From Mucilaginibacter pedocola (GTDB lineage Bacteria; Bacteroidota; Bacteroidia; Sphingobacteriales; Sphingobacteriaceae), in assembly GCF_002013915.1 (NCBI RefSeq), contig NZ_MBTF01000023.1, positions 186,001-250,000 of the forward strand: a DNA stretch of 64,000 nt, in the 5' to 3' direction. This document shows, piece after piece, positions 25,474 to 34,257 of the stretch. Both the position numbers and the translations under genes were made by a program. The notes beneath the pieces were generated by a model, which worked only from the letters and a program-made list of their open reading frames with translations, was not told the DNA's origin and did not search any database. Numbering within the stretch: the first letter of the stretch is position 1; each line of letters opens with the position of its first letter.

Positions 25474-26244
25474 CTACGCCCCCTTCTTCACCTTCAAGCT
25501 GCTCATTAGCTGATCGTAAAGGTCGTCGCTTTTGGTTTTGTGGGGTTTTAGTTTTTTAACAGTGGCGCGTTTGCCTTTTGCCTTGGCATGGATGATCTTC
25601 AGCAACTCGCCGTTGTACTCGTCTTTATATTTAGATACATCAAACTTCTCGGCGTATTGGTTGATAAGGGCGAGGCCTACATCCAATTCCTTTTTGCTAA
25701 CGGTAACATCCTTGGCAATGTTCAGGTCATCAGTATCGCGTATCTCTTCGGCGAAGCGTATACGGGTTACCACCAACACGTTTTCTTGCGGATGCACAAT
25801 ACACAGGCTTTCGGTACTGCGGAGCACAAAGCGGGCAAGCCCGGCTTTTTTTGATTGCTGCAGGGCCTTCAGCAGCAGTGCGTACGCTTTATTGTTTTTG
25901 GTGTCGGGTTCGGTGTAGTAGCTGGTTTCGTAAAACATGGGGTTAACTTCGTCCAGTTCTACAAAGCTTTCAATTTCTATTACCTTGCTTTTTTCGGGTG
26001 CGGCATCCTCGAAATCCTTGGCATCAACCACCACGTAATCATCGTTCAGTTTATAGCCTTTTACAATTTTATCGTAGGGTACTTCTTTATGGGTATTCTC
26101 GTTCACGCGCTGAAAGCGGATGCGGGCATGGTCGCGCCCGTCGAGCATATCCAGGTCGAGCGTGCTTTTTTGCACTGCCGAATACAATTTAACCGGTATA
26201 CTTACCAGCCCAAACCCAAGCGAACCTTTCCATATCGACCTCAT
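25474..26244 (-). CDS. ku: Ku protein, non-homologous end joining
   Basis: 256 residues from MRSIWKGSLGFGLVSIPVKLY, the standard start of bacterial Ku; 13 further upstream codons are rejected. Homodimeric ring that loads on DNA double-strand ends and recruits LigD. Core beta-barrel signs are SIPVKLYSAVQ, ALIRF-like HARIRFQRVNENTHKEVPY, and the helical arm LLKALQQSKKAGLARFVLRS; the tail (about 220-256) is Lys-rich. No ligD lies in the window. Alone on its strand, no operon partner. Confidence 0.96.
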   Translation of the reverse strand: MRSIWKGSLGFGLVSIPVKLYSAVQKSTLDLDMLDGRDHARIRFQRVNENTHKEVPYDKIVKGYKLNDDYVVVDAKDFEDAAPEKSKVIEIESFVELDEVNPMFYETSYYTEPDTKNNKAYALLLKALQQSKKAGLARFVLRSTESLCIVHPQENVLVVTRIRFAEEIRDTDDLNIAKDVTVSKKELDVGLALINQYAEKFDVSKYKDEYNGELLKIIHAKAKGKRATVKKLKPHKTKSDDLYDQLMSSLKVKKGA

Positions 26245-26460
26245 AATTACTGCCTTTAGTATCTGAGATAACCAACAAAACAAGGAAGGGTTTTGCCTAT
26301 CAGGCTATAAATACCACATCCGGTTGTAAGGTGTTCCAACTTCTATTAGCCGTCTACGTGTTTCACGGTATGCCAATATACCTCATATGTAGTATTGTGG
26401 TGTGTTGTTCATAATCAGAACTTTACCATCATAAACGCTAAACTTTAAATTCTAAACACG

Positions 26461-27105
26461 ATGAAAAAACTTATCCTAACCGCCGCTTTTGCATTCGCAG
26501 TATGCCTGGGCGCAAATGCACAATCAACTCCTGAACCGGCCGCCATTACCGAAAACCCTGCTGAGGTAAAAAGCGATGGCAAATCGTTAGATCAGCTTAA
26601 AGAAGAAAGAGCTGCTTTAATTGCCATGGTGAAATCAGAAGATTACCAAAAACGCCTTGCCAAAGTTGACGGCTTAAAAGCACCGAAAGAATCGGGCGTG
26701 GCCAGTGTAGATGCCTTATCAACATTGGTTACCACCATGCTGGGCCAGCTGAAAGATAACCGCAACATGGTGCCACAGTTGTACGCCAGCGTTACCGGCC
26801 AAACTTTAGATGGCGTTGCCGCAACCGGCATACAGCCTATCTCGCCGGACCAAATGGTGGCCTTCTCTAAACTTTGCCTGGCTATGGGTAGCAACTTAGT
26901 AAAATCATCAAAAGATTTAGTTACCCTGCCCGGCGATATCTCGAGTGCAGGTTTCATGAAAGGCCTTAAAGCCCTTAAATCTGTAGCTTACATTAAAAGC
27001 GCAATCGGTATCCTGAAAGACGAAATATCATACAACTCAAAAATGGTGAGCAACCTGATGGAGACCAATAAACTGGCTTCGTTAACTGCCACTACTACAA
27101 AATAA
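26461..27105 (+). CDS. Secreted protein of unknown function
   Basis: 214 residues. Signal peptide about 1-20 (GANAQS). The mature part is helical: a charged coil at about 38-65 (KSLDQLKEERAALIAMVKSEDYQKRL), then helices with SVDALSTLVTTMLGQL and MVAFSKLCLAMGSNLVKSSKDL. It has no cysteines apart from two, no lipobox and no known motif. Alone between Ku (divergent) and ileS. A very GC-rich hairpin and an intrinsic terminator follow. Confidence 0.7.
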   Translation: MKKLILTAAFAFAVCLGANAQSTPEPAAITENPAEVKSDGKSLDQLKEERAALIAMVKSEDYQKRLAKVDGLKAPKESGVASVDALSTLVTTMLGQLKDNRNMVPQLYASVTGQTLDGVAATGIQPISPDQMVAFSKLCLAMGSNLVKSSKDLVTLPGDISSAGFMKGLKALKSVAYIKSAIGILKDEISYNSKMVSNLMETNKLASLTATTTK

Positions 27106-27114
27106 CAACGGATT

Positions 27115-27182
27115 AGCCGGCCCCGGCACAGGGAGGCTTTGGGGGCACCAAAAGTGGAACCTCCCTGCTGCCGGGGTTGGCT
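27115..27182. repeat. Long GC-rich hairpin after the 26461 gene
   Basis: AGCC-GCCCCGGCA-CAGGGAGG (27115-27136) pairs with CCTCCCTG-TGCCGGGG-GGCT (27161-27182) with small bulges; loop about 24 nt. Possibly a processing or stability stem upstream of the true terminator. Confidence 0.6.
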
Positions 27183-27226
27183 GATTCGCCTGTAACGGTT
27201 TTATTCAACCCCAAACCTTAATACAG

Positions 27227-27258
27227 CCGCCGAAGGTGTTTCCTTCGGCGGTTTCTTT
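27227..27258 (+). terminator. Intrinsic terminator
   Basis: CCGCCGAAGG pairs with CCTTCGGCGG (10 bp, 5-nt loop), followed by TTTCTTTGTT. Confidence 0.85.
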
Positions 27259-27357
27259 GTTATATGGCCTTTGTGTTTTATCTGCCCAAAATCTCCCCGG
27301 CAGGTCATTTACGAGGGCAAATCACCTCTTTTTCTCGGTTTTATAGATAAAATTGCC

Positions 27358-27365
27358 TATTTTTG
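27358..27365 (+). promoter_or_regulatory. ileS promoter -7 box
   Basis: TATTTTTG, 29 nt before the chosen ATG of ileS. It lies inside the longer open frame, which supports the internal start. Confidence 0.55.
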
Positions 27366-27394
27366 CAGCCTTTAAAATTCGAGCGAACATATTG

Positions 27395-30300
27395 ATGTAC
27401 AAGGAATATAAGCAGTTGAACCTGTCGGAAACAGGCAAGGATATACTGGAATTTTGGCAGCAGAATAACATATTTGAAAAGAGCATAACCAGCAGGCCGG
27501 CAAGCAAGCCGTATACTTTTTATGAAGGCCCGCCAAGCGCCAACGGGATGCCCGGCATCCACCACGTTATGGGGCGCTCTATTAAAGATATTTTTTGCCG
27601 CTACAAAACGCTGAAAGGCTACCAGGTAAAACGCAAAGGCGGATGGGATACCCATGGCCTGCCTATTGAGTTGGCTGTAGAAAAATCGCTTGGCATCACT
27701 AAAGACGATATTGGTAAAAAGATAACCGTAAAGGAGTATAACGATGCTTGCCGCAAAGAGGTAATGCGCTATACAGACGTATGGAACGACCTTACCGAAA
27801 AAATGGGCTACTGGGTTGACCTGGAGAACCCTTACGTTACCTACGAGAACGAATACATTGAGAGCCTTTGGTGGATATTGCAGCAGCTTTACAAAAAAGG
27901 CTGGCTGTACAAAGGTTACACCGTGCAGCCATACTCTCCCAAATCGGGCACGGGCCTAAGCTCGCACGAACTGAACCAGCCGGGTACCTACAAAATGGTG
28001 AAGGATACCACCATCACTGCGCAATTCAAAGTAAAGCGCGACGGCGATTCTGAGTTCCTGTTCGATGGCGTTGCTTCGGGTACGGATGTATTTATCCTGG
28101 CCTGGACGACCACCCCATGGACCCTGCCATCTAACTGCGCACTGGCCGTTGGCGAGAACATTACTTACGTAAAAATTACCACCTTTAACCCATATACCTA
28201 CAAACCTGTTAGCGTAATACTGGCTAAAGACCTGGTTAAAAAATACTTTAAAGCCGAAGGCGAGAACGCCTCTTTTGAAGATTACAAAGGCGGCGATAAG
28301 GTTATCCCTTACAAAGTAGAAGCCGAGATAAAAGGCAGCCAGTTGGTTGGCTTGCACTATTACCAGCTGATGCCTTACGTAACCAACGAGGATTTGGAGA
28401 AAAACGCCTTCCGCGTTATCCCCGCCGACTTTGTTACTACCGAAGATGGTACCGGCATTGTACACACTGCATCTGTTTTTGGTGCGGATGACTTTAGGGC
28501 CTGTAAAGAAAACAACGTGCCATCGGTAATGGTGAAGGACGAGAACGGCAAGGATGTTCCGCTTGTTGACAAGCAGGGCCGCTTTGTTGTAGAGGTTACC
28601 GATTACGCCGGCCGATACGTAAAAGAAGAATACTATACCGCAGAAGAACGCGCCGAAGAAGGTTTTAAACCAACCGACGTACTCATCTCTATAAAACTGA
28701 AGGAAGAGAACAAAGCCTTCAACGTACAAAAATACGAGCACAGCTACCCGCATTCGTGGCGTTCAGATGAGCCTATACTCTACTATCCGCTGGATAGCTG
28801 GTTCATCCGTACTACGGCCATCAAGGATAAAATGGTGGAGCTGAACAAAACCATCAACTGGAAACCCGAAAGCACAGGTACAGGCCGCTTTGGTAACTGG
28901 CTGGAGAACTTGGTTGACTGGAACCTTTCGCGTTCGCGCTATTGGGGCACCCCGCTGCCTATTTGGCGCGAGGAGAACGGTACCGAAGAAAAATGTATAG
29001 GTTCGATAGCTGAACTGAATGCAGAAATAGAAAAATCGATAGCTGCTGGCTTTATGCCGGCAGGCTTTAAGCTGGAAGATATGCACCGCCCTTACGTGGA
29101 TGATGTAATATTAACATCTGCCGCAGGCAACAAAATGATCCGCGAGACCGACCTGATAGACGTTTGGTTCGATAGCGGTGCCATGCCTTATGCGCAATGG
29201 CACTTTCCTTTCGAGAATGCTGAACAATTTAAAGGTGCCTACCCGGCAGATTTCATAGCCGAAGGTGTTGACCAAACCCGTGGCTGGTTCTTTACCCTGC
29301 ATGCTATAGCGGTAATGCTAAGCGAAGCCAGCGACGAGATCAAAGCCATCAACCTGGAAGTTGGCAACAAGGGTATCTCATTTAAAAACGTTATCAGTAA
29401 CGGTTTGGTGCTGGATAAAAACGGCAACAAAATGAGCAAGCGCCTGGGTAACGGTATCGACCCTTTCGAAACCATTAACCAATACGGTGCCGATGCTGCC
29501 CGCTGGTACATGATAAGCAACGCCGCACCTTGGGATAACCTGAAATTCAACATCGAAGGGGTGGATGAGGTGCGCCGCAAGTTTTTCGGTACGTTGTACA
29601 ACACTTACTCGTTCTTTGTGCTTTATGCCAATATCGATAAGTTTAAATACGAAGAAGCTGAAATAGCGATACAAGACCGCCCGGAGATAGACCGCTGGAT
29701 ACTATCCTTACTAAACACCCTGAGCAAAGAGGTGGATGGTTACTATGCCGATTTTGAACCTACCAAAGCCGCCCGCGCTATACAGGAGTTTGTGGATGTG
29801 CATTTCAGCAACTGGTACATCCGCTTAAGCCGCCGCCGTTTCTGGAAATCAGATAACTCGGATGATAAGCTATCGGCATACCAAACGCTTTACACCTGCT
29901 TAATAGCTATCAGCAAACTGATGTCGCCTATAGCGCCGTTCTTTGCTGAGCGTTTGTATACCGACCTTAATTCGGTTACCGGTAAAGAAGAATTTGAATC
30001 GGTACACCTGGCGTACTTCCCTGAGTACCACGCCGACTTAGTTGATACAGCATTAGAAGAGCGTATGCAATTGGCGCAGGATATATCGTCATTGGTATTA
30101 TCGCTTCGTAAAAAGATAGAGATACCGGTGCGCCGCCCGCTGGGTAAAATTTTGCTGCCTATATTGGATAAAAACTTTAAAGAGCAGGTAGAAAAGGTAA
30201 AAGACCTGATACTTTCTGAGGTGAACATCAAAAATATTGAGTATATTACCGACACCGAAGGCTTTGTAAAAAAGAAGATAAAACCAAACTTTAAAGCCCT

Positions 30301-30784
30301 TGGTGCAAAGGTTGGCAAGGACATGAAAGATGTTGCCGCCGCTATAAACGCCTTTGACCAAACCGAAATTGCCAGATTGGAAGCCGAAGGTAGCATTGAC
30401 GTATTGGATGGCAAGTACAGCATACTGGTAACCGATGCCGAAATTATAGCCGAGGACGTTCCCGGCTGGCAGGTAGCAAACCTGGGCAAGCTAACCGTGG
30501 CATTGGATGTTACTGTTTCTGAAGAATTGGCGCAGGAGGGGATATCCAGAGAACTGGTTAACCGCATACAAAACCTGCGTAAATCAAAAGGCTTTGAAGT
30601 TACAGACAGGATAAACGTGCGCGTAAGCGACCATGATTATATCCGCGAAGCTGTAAAAAACAATTTAGCCTATATTTGCGCCGAAATTTTAGCTGATAGC
30701 CTTGTGCTTGATAATGAGCTGACTGAAGGCGACGAAGTAGAAATTGACGGACATAAAATTTTAATAGTAATTAGTAAAAGTTAA
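27395..30784 (+). CDS. ileS: Isoleucyl-tRNA synthetase
   Basis: 1129 residues from MYKEYKQLNL; the frame is open 14 codons further upstream but a promoter box lies in that stretch. Class I synthetase: HIGH motif in PPSANGMPGIHHVMGR (about 45-60), editing (CP1) domain with TTTPWTLPSNCALAVG, DVWFDSGAMPYAQWHF, KMSKR loop in NGNKMSKRLGNGID (about 683-696), then the anticodon domain with SNWYIRLSRRRFW. The length and the KMSKR form fit the IleRS2-type enzymes; whether it is mupirocin tolerant cannot be told. A DksA-like gene starts 1 nt after the stop and lspA follows. Confidence 0.97.
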   Translation: MYKEYKQLNLSETGKDILEFWQQNNIFEKSITSRPASKPYTFYEGPPSANGMPGIHHVMGRSIKDIFCRYKTLKGYQVKRKGGWDTHGLPIELAVEKSLGITKDDIGKKITVKEYNDACRKEVMRYTDVWNDLTEKMGYWVDLENPYVTYENEYIESLWWILQQLYKKGWLYKGYTVQPYSPKSGTGLSSHELNQPGTYKMVKDTTITAQFKVKRDGDSEFLFDGVASGTDVFILAWTTTPWTLPSNCALAVGENITYVKITTFNPYTYKPVSVILAKDLVKKYFKAEGENASFEDYKGGDKVIPYKVEAEIKGSQLVGLHYYQLMPYVTNEDLEKNAFRVIPADFVTTEDGTGIVHTASVFGADDFRACKENNVPSVMVKDENGKDVPLVDKQGRFVVEVTDYAGRYVKEEYYTAEERAEEGFKPTDVLISIKLKEENKAFNVQKYEHSYPHSWRSDEPILYYPLDSWFIRTTAIKDKMVELNKTINWKPESTGTGRFGNWLENLVDWNLSRSRYWGTPLPIWREENGTEEKCIGSIAELNAEIEKSIAAGFMPAGFKLEDMHRPYVDDVILTSAAGNKMIRETDLIDVWFDSGAMPYAQWHFPFENAEQFKGAYPADFIAEGVDQTRGWFFTLHAIAVMLSEASDEIKAINLEVGNKGISFKNVISNGLVLDKNGNKMSKRLGNGIDPFETINQYGADAARWYMISNAAPWDNLKFNIEGVDEVRRKFFGTLYNTYSFFVLYANIDKFKYEEAEIAIQDRPEIDRWILSLLNTLSKEVDGYYADFEPTKAARAIQEFVDVHFSNWYIRLSRRRFWKSDNSDDKLSAYQTLYTCLIAISKLMSPIAPFFAERLYTDLNSVTGKEEFESVHLAYFPEYHADLVDTALEERMQLAQDISSLVLSLRKKIEIPVRRPLGKILLPILDKNFKEQVEKVKDLILSEVNIKNIEYITDTEGFVKKKIKPNFKALGAKVGKDMKDVAAAINAFDQTEIARLEAEGSIDVLDGKYSILVTDAEIIAEDVPGWQVANLGKLTVALDVTVSEELAQEGISRELVNRIQNLRKSKGFEVTDRINVRVSDHDYIREAVKNNLAYICAEILADSLVLDNELTEGDEVEIDGHKILIVISKS

Positions 30785-30785
30785 C

Positions 30786-31169
30786 ATGAGTCAAGAACCC
30801 TCAAAAACAAGATATTCTGACGCAGAGCTGAAAGAATTTAAAGACCTGCTGTTGGATAAACTACGCAGCTCGAAAGAAGAACTGGCTGCTTTGGCAACTT
30901 CGCTTAGCTCGCCAAACGCAAACGGTACCGATGATACCGCCGGCACTTACAAAACTTTGGAAGATGGCTCGGCCACTTTAGAGAAAGAGCAGATAAACCA
31001 GCTGGCTGCCCGCCAGAAGAAATTTATTGAGCAATTGGAGGCTGCTTTGGTACGCATCGAAAACAAAACTTATGGTATTTGCCGCGAAACGGGCAAGCTT
31101 ATACCAAAAGAGCGTTTGCGTGCCGTGCCACATACCACGCTTACTATGGAAGCAAAATTAAAGCAATAG
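30786..31169 (+). CDS. TraR/DksA-family protein with a degraded zinc finger
   Basis: 127 residues. N-terminal coiled coil (about 10-90, SDAELKEFKDLLLDKLRSS, INQLAARQKKFIEQLEAAL) with the Asp-Asp-containing loop NANGTDDTAGTYK, then the DksA C-terminal finger YGICRETGKLIPKERLRAVP. In the usual finger (C-x2-C...C-x2-C) four Cys bind zinc; here only the first remains and the other three are Thr, Thr and Ala or similar. DksA-type proteins enter the RNA polymerase secondary channel. Tightly placed between ileS (1 nt) and lspA (0 nt). Confidence 0.9.
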   Translation: MSQEPSKTRYSDAELKEFKDLLLDKLRSSKEELAALATSLSSPNANGTDDTAGTYKTLEDGSATLEKEQINQLAARQKKFIEQLEAALVRIENKTYGICRETGKLIPKERLRAVPHTTLTMEAKLKQ

Positions 31170-31775
31170 ATGAAGGCAGCTTATACTAAACCTTTCCTAA
31201 CCGCGACATTTATTGTATTAATTGACCAGGCCATTAAGGTTTGGGTAAGGCAAAACATGACTAAGCATGAGCCTATCAAATTCATGGGCAACCATGGCAT
31301 GCTGCAATATGTTGAAAATAACGGTATGGCCTTTGGAATGGAGCTGGGCGGCGAATGGGGCAAATTGGCTCTTACTTTATTCCGCATTGTTGCGGTTGCG
31401 GGTATCGGTTATGGGTTGGTGCATCTTATCAAACAGAAATACCATCGCGGCCTTATTATGATGGTAGCCTTGATATTGGCCGGCGCTGTAGGCAATATTA
31501 TCGATTCTGTTTTCTACGGCGTTATTTACGGCTATGCGCCTCTATTGCAGGGCCAGGTAGTAGATATGTTTTACTTCCCCTTGTTTAGCGGGCATTTCCC
31601 GGCATGGTTTCCGGTTTGGGGTGGCGAGGAATTTATATTTTTCCGCCCGATATTCAACTTTGCCGATGCTGCCATATCCGTGGGTGTTATCATGATACTG
31701 TTTAACCAGGGGCGCTATTTTAAACACGAGCAAGAGGAAGAAAGCAGCCCGAACAGCGAGATGGTAGAAGATTAA
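31170..31775 (+). CDS. lspA: Lipoprotein signal peptidase (signal peptidase II)
   Basis: 201 residues. Aspartic protease of the inner membrane that cleaves prolipoproteins after lipid addition at the lipobox Cys. Four hydrophobic segments, about 7-25, 66-88, 93-115 and 165-185. Catalytic Asp residues lie in AGAVGNIIDSVFYG (about 107-120) and FRPIFNFADAAISVGV (about 160-175); NNGMAFG is the conserved N-terminal loop. Somewhat longer than the E. coli enzyme because of an insert before the second Asp (FSGHFPAWFPVWGGEEF), which is usual in Bacteroidota. Its stop TAA opens a word-repeat array. Confidence 0.95.
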   Translation: MKAAYTKPFLTATFIVLIDQAIKVWVRQNMTKHEPIKFMGNHGMLQYVENNGMAFGMELGGEWGKLALTLFRIVAVAGIGYGLVHLIKQKYHRGLIMMVALILAGAVGNIIDSVFYGVIYGYAPLLQGQVVDMFYFPLFSGHFPAWFPVWGGEEFIFFRPIFNFADAAISVGVIMILFNQGRYFKHEQEEESSPNSEMVED

Positions 31776-31823
31776 GTTTTTTAAGTCCGAAGTCTTTGGT
31801 CGGTAAGTCCGGAAGACGGAATT
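31773..31823. repeat. Word repeats starting on the lspA stop codon
   Basis: TAAGTTTTTTAAGTCCGAAG, GTCGGTAAGTCCGGAAG: words of the type AAGTCCG/AAGTCGG, which recur at 32474-32756 and 38035-38140. The first word contains the stop codon. Confidence 0.6.
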
Positions 31824-31832
31824 TGAAAATAT

Positions 31833-31870
31833 TAAACAATAAAAGCGGCTAAGGCCGCTTTTATTGTTTA
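31833..31870. terminator. Intrinsic terminator after lspA
   Basis: Perfect 17-bp stem (31833-31849 with 31854-31870) around TAAG, AT-rich at the base; GCGGC/GCCGC at the top. Confidence 0.85.
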
Positions 31871-31978
31871 ACCTCAATGGCATGGCGGGAGGGGAGAGAC
31901 GGCACCTTCGTTTAGCACGAACGCGCATTATCGCTTCAATGCCTAAAATTCGCTATATTGCCTTAAAAAACGTCCCCA

Positions 31979-32476
31979 ATGAAAAAGATATTCCTGATAG
32001 CCACTGTTATTGCTTTTGCCACCATCGCCAAAGCGCAAGATAAACCAACCCTTTATCATCCGGAAGCTGATGCAAAAGCGGAGATTGCCGCAGCCGTTAA
32101 GAAAGCAGCTAAAGGGCATAAAAATGTATTGCTGCAAATTGGCGGCAACTGGTGCAGCTGGTGCCTGCGCTTTAACGGCTTGGTTACCCAAAACGATACG
32201 CTGAATACTTACATGAATACCAATTATGAGGTAGTACACGTAAATTACAGCAAAGAGAACACCAACGATAAATTAATGGCAGAATTGGGTTTCCCGCAGC
32301 GTTTTGGCTTCCCGGTATTTATTATACTGGATGAAAAAGGCAACCGCCTTCACACCCAAAACTCGGCCTACCTGGAAGAAGGTAAAGGCTACAGCTCCGG
32401 CAAAGTGAAAGAGTTTTTTGAGAATTGGGCACCTGTCGCGCTCGATCCTAAGAGCTACGCAGAGAAGACGAAGTAG
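31979..32476 (+). CDS. Secreted thioredoxin-fold protein
   Basis: 165 residues. Signal peptide about 1-19 (AKAQD). Thioredoxin fold with active site GGNWCSWCLRFN (CxxC at about 59-62) and the cis-Pro region FGFPVFIILDEKGN (about 107-120). Likely a periplasmic disulfide reductase, oxidase or heme-maturation helper; the CSWC sequence does not settle which. Alone, with a terminator 60 nt downstream; its stop TAG is the first part of an array of AAGTC words. Confidence 0.85.
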   Translation: MKKIFLIATVIAFATIAKAQDKPTLYHPEADAKAEIAAAVKKAAKGHKNVLLQIGGNWCSWCLRFNGLVTQNDTLNTYMNTNYEVVHVNYSKENTNDKLMAELGFPQRFGFPVFIILDEKGNRLHTQNSAYLEEGKGYSSGKVKEFFENWAPVALDPKSYAEKTK

Positions 32477-32533
32477 TCTTAAGTCTTAAGCCTTAAGTCG
32501 GAAGTCCGCAGTCGGAAAGTCCGAAAGTATTTG

Positions 32534-32572
32534 TAAACGATAAACGCGGCGCTAAGCCGCGTTTATCGTTTA
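32534..32572. terminator. Intrinsic terminator after the thioredoxin gene
   Basis: 16-17 bp perfect stem (32534-32550 with 32556-32572), GCGGC/GCCGC at the top and TTTATCGTTTA at the base. Confidence 0.85.
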
Positions 32573-32677
32573 TAGCCACCACACTATTGCGAGCTTTAGT
32601 GCGGCGTTCTTCGGTTAAGCATTATCGCCTGCACATTGTGAGATTATCGATATAGCTTAGGCTTTGCTATTCCAAAC

Positions 32678-32711
32678 AAAAAGGGTTATCGCATCCACGA
32701 TAACCCTTTTT
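32678..32711 (-). terminator. Intrinsic terminator of pyk
   Basis: 14-bp perfect stem (32678-32691 with 32698-32711), 6-nt loop, with an A/T tract on both ends; it lies 38 nt past the pyk stop. Confidence 0.9.
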
Positions 32712-32748
32712 CAATTTCTTCCGTCTTTCGGACTTTCCGACTTAAGGC

Positions 32749-34185
32749 TTATTCTACCACACTTACGCGCAGCATATTGGTTTTACCCTGTTTGCTGATT
32801 GGTACGGCTGCGGTGTTGATAACCACGTCGCCGGTGCGGATGTGGCCTTCTTGTTTCAATATCTCGTTTACATCGGTAATAGTTTGGTCGGTGCTTTCCA
32901 GTTGGTCGTAGTAGAAAGCGCGTACGCCCCAAACAAGGCTTAATGCGTTAAGCAATTGCTTGTTCGATGTAAATATGTAAGTGCCTGCTTTTGGCCTGTA
33001 GCTCGAAATTTCGAAAGCAGTGTAACCCGAAGTAGTCATAGATACTATACCGGCTGCATTGGTATGCTCGGCAAGGTATACGGCGCTACCGCAAAGATTA
33101 TCGCTCAGGAAGTTCGGGTGAGCAGGGTCGAGGTTCTCGCTTTTCTTAGCATTGAACGGATAACCCAGGTCTTCTACATTGCGAACAATTTTGGCCATAG
33201 TTTCAATAACAATAACCGGGAACTCGCCAACAGATGTTTCGCCGCTCAGCATCACTGCATCAGCACCATCTAATACCGAGTTAGCTACGTCGTTCACCTC
33301 GGCGCGGGTTGGGCGCGGGGTGGTTATCATGCTTTCCAGCATTTGGGTAGCAACAATTACGGGTTTAGCAGCATCGCGGCATTTGCGGGCAATCATTTTT
33401 TGCAGTAATGGTACTTCTTCCAAAGGCATCTCAACACCAAGGTCGCCACGGGCAATCATTACACCGTCGGTAGCAGCAATAATATCATCAATGTTTTCAA
33501 TTGCTTCAGGTTTTTCAACTTTAGCAATTACGCGGGCGCTTTTGCCGCTTTCGCGGATAATGCGTTTCAGGTCTATGATATCCTGGCCGGTACGCACGAA
33601 TGAAAGGCCTATCCAATCCAAATCCCACTCCAGTGCAAATTGCAGGTTGTATAAGTCGTCTTCGGTTAAGCTTGGGATAGATACTTTAGTGTTTGGCAGG
33701 TTAACACCTTTGCGCGATGTTAAGATACCGCCGTGTACCACTTCGCAAACAACGGTGTCTTTACGGTTGGTATCAATAACTTTCAATTGCAGTTTGCCAT
33801 CATCCAACAGGATAATTTCGTTGGCTTGTACATCCTGCGGAAAGGTTGGGTAGGTAATGTATATCTGGTTGTCATCGCCAATACACTCGTTGGTAGTAAT
33901 GTTGATGCGGGTACCGTTTATAAGGTTTATACCGCCATCTTTCACCAATCCAATACGGATTTTAGGGCCTTGCAAATCGGCCAGGATGCTCACATTTGTT
34001 TTGTATTCGGCGTTAATTTCGCGAATAATGTCAACAACTTTTTTGTGGTCTTCCGGCTTTCCATGCGAAAAGTTGAGTCGGCAAACGTTCAATCCTGCCT
34101 GAATCATGGCAATCAAAACGTCTTTTTTTGCTGATGCCGGCCCCATGGTGGCAACAATTTTGGTACGGTTATAATAAAAATTCAT
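32749..34185 (-). CDS. pyk: Pyruvate kinase
   Basis: 478 residues. Transfers phosphate from phosphoenolpyruvate to ADP, last step of glycolysis. N-terminal RTKIVATMGPAS (about 7-18), VCRLNFSHGK (about 34-43), the B domain (about 70-165), and the signature VIAKVEKPEAIENIDDIIAA with the catalytic Lys, followed by DGVMIARGDLGVEMP. The C-terminal domain carries SGYTAFEISSYRP. Full length. Monocistronic with its own terminator. Confidence 0.97.
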   Translation of the reverse strand: MNFYYNRTKIVATMGPASAKKDVLIAMIQAGLNVCRLNFSHGKPEDHKKVVDIIREINAEYKTNVSILADLQGPKIRIGLVKDGGINLINGTRINITTNECIGDDNQIYITYPTFPQDVQANEIILLDDGKLQLKVIDTNRKDTVVCEVVHGGILTSRKGVNLPNTKVSIPSLTEDDLYNLQFALEWDLDWIGLSFVRTGQDIIDLKRIIRESGKSARVIAKVEKPEAIENIDDIIAATDGVMIARGDLGVEMPLEEVPLLQKMIARKCRDAAKPVIVATQMLESMITTPRPTRAEVNDVANSVLDGADAVMLSGETSVGEFPVIVIETMAKIVRNVEDLGYPFNAKKSENLDPAHPNFLSDNLCGSAVYLAEHTNAAGIVSMTTSGYTAFEISSYRPKAGTYIFTSNKQLLNALSLVWGVRAFYYDQLESTDQTITDVNEILKQEGHIRTGDVVINTAAVPISKQGKTNMLRVSVVE

Positions 34186-34257
34186 ATTCTCGGGTTTAAA
34201 TCGGGCTATACGTATATATTATATATAGTGTAGTATTGACACATTTTAAAAATCGCG

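Larger units (their letters stand above)
32474..32756. repeat. Inverted word-repeat pair anchored on the stop codons of the thioredoxin and pyk genes
   Basis: The left arm (32474-32528) begins with the TAG stop and holds TAAGCCTTAAGTCGGAA and AGTCGGAAAGTCCGAAAG; the right arm (32719-32756) is the complement of TAAGCCTTAAGTCGGAAAG and begins, on the minus strand, with the TAA of pyk. Seventeen bases match exactly. Two terminators lie between the arms. Confidence 0.8.

Noticed and set aside
27353-27394. Upstream extension of ileS (14 more codons)
   Set aside because: The stretch contains the TATTTTTG promoter box and residues not conserved in the family.
27956-28753. Long antisense open frame (265 codons) across ileS
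   Set aside because: It lies fully inside a well-supported synthetase gene, has no recognisable domain, and reflects the codon pattern of ileS. The same applies to antisense frames in pyk (33179-33853) and ileS (29890-30567).
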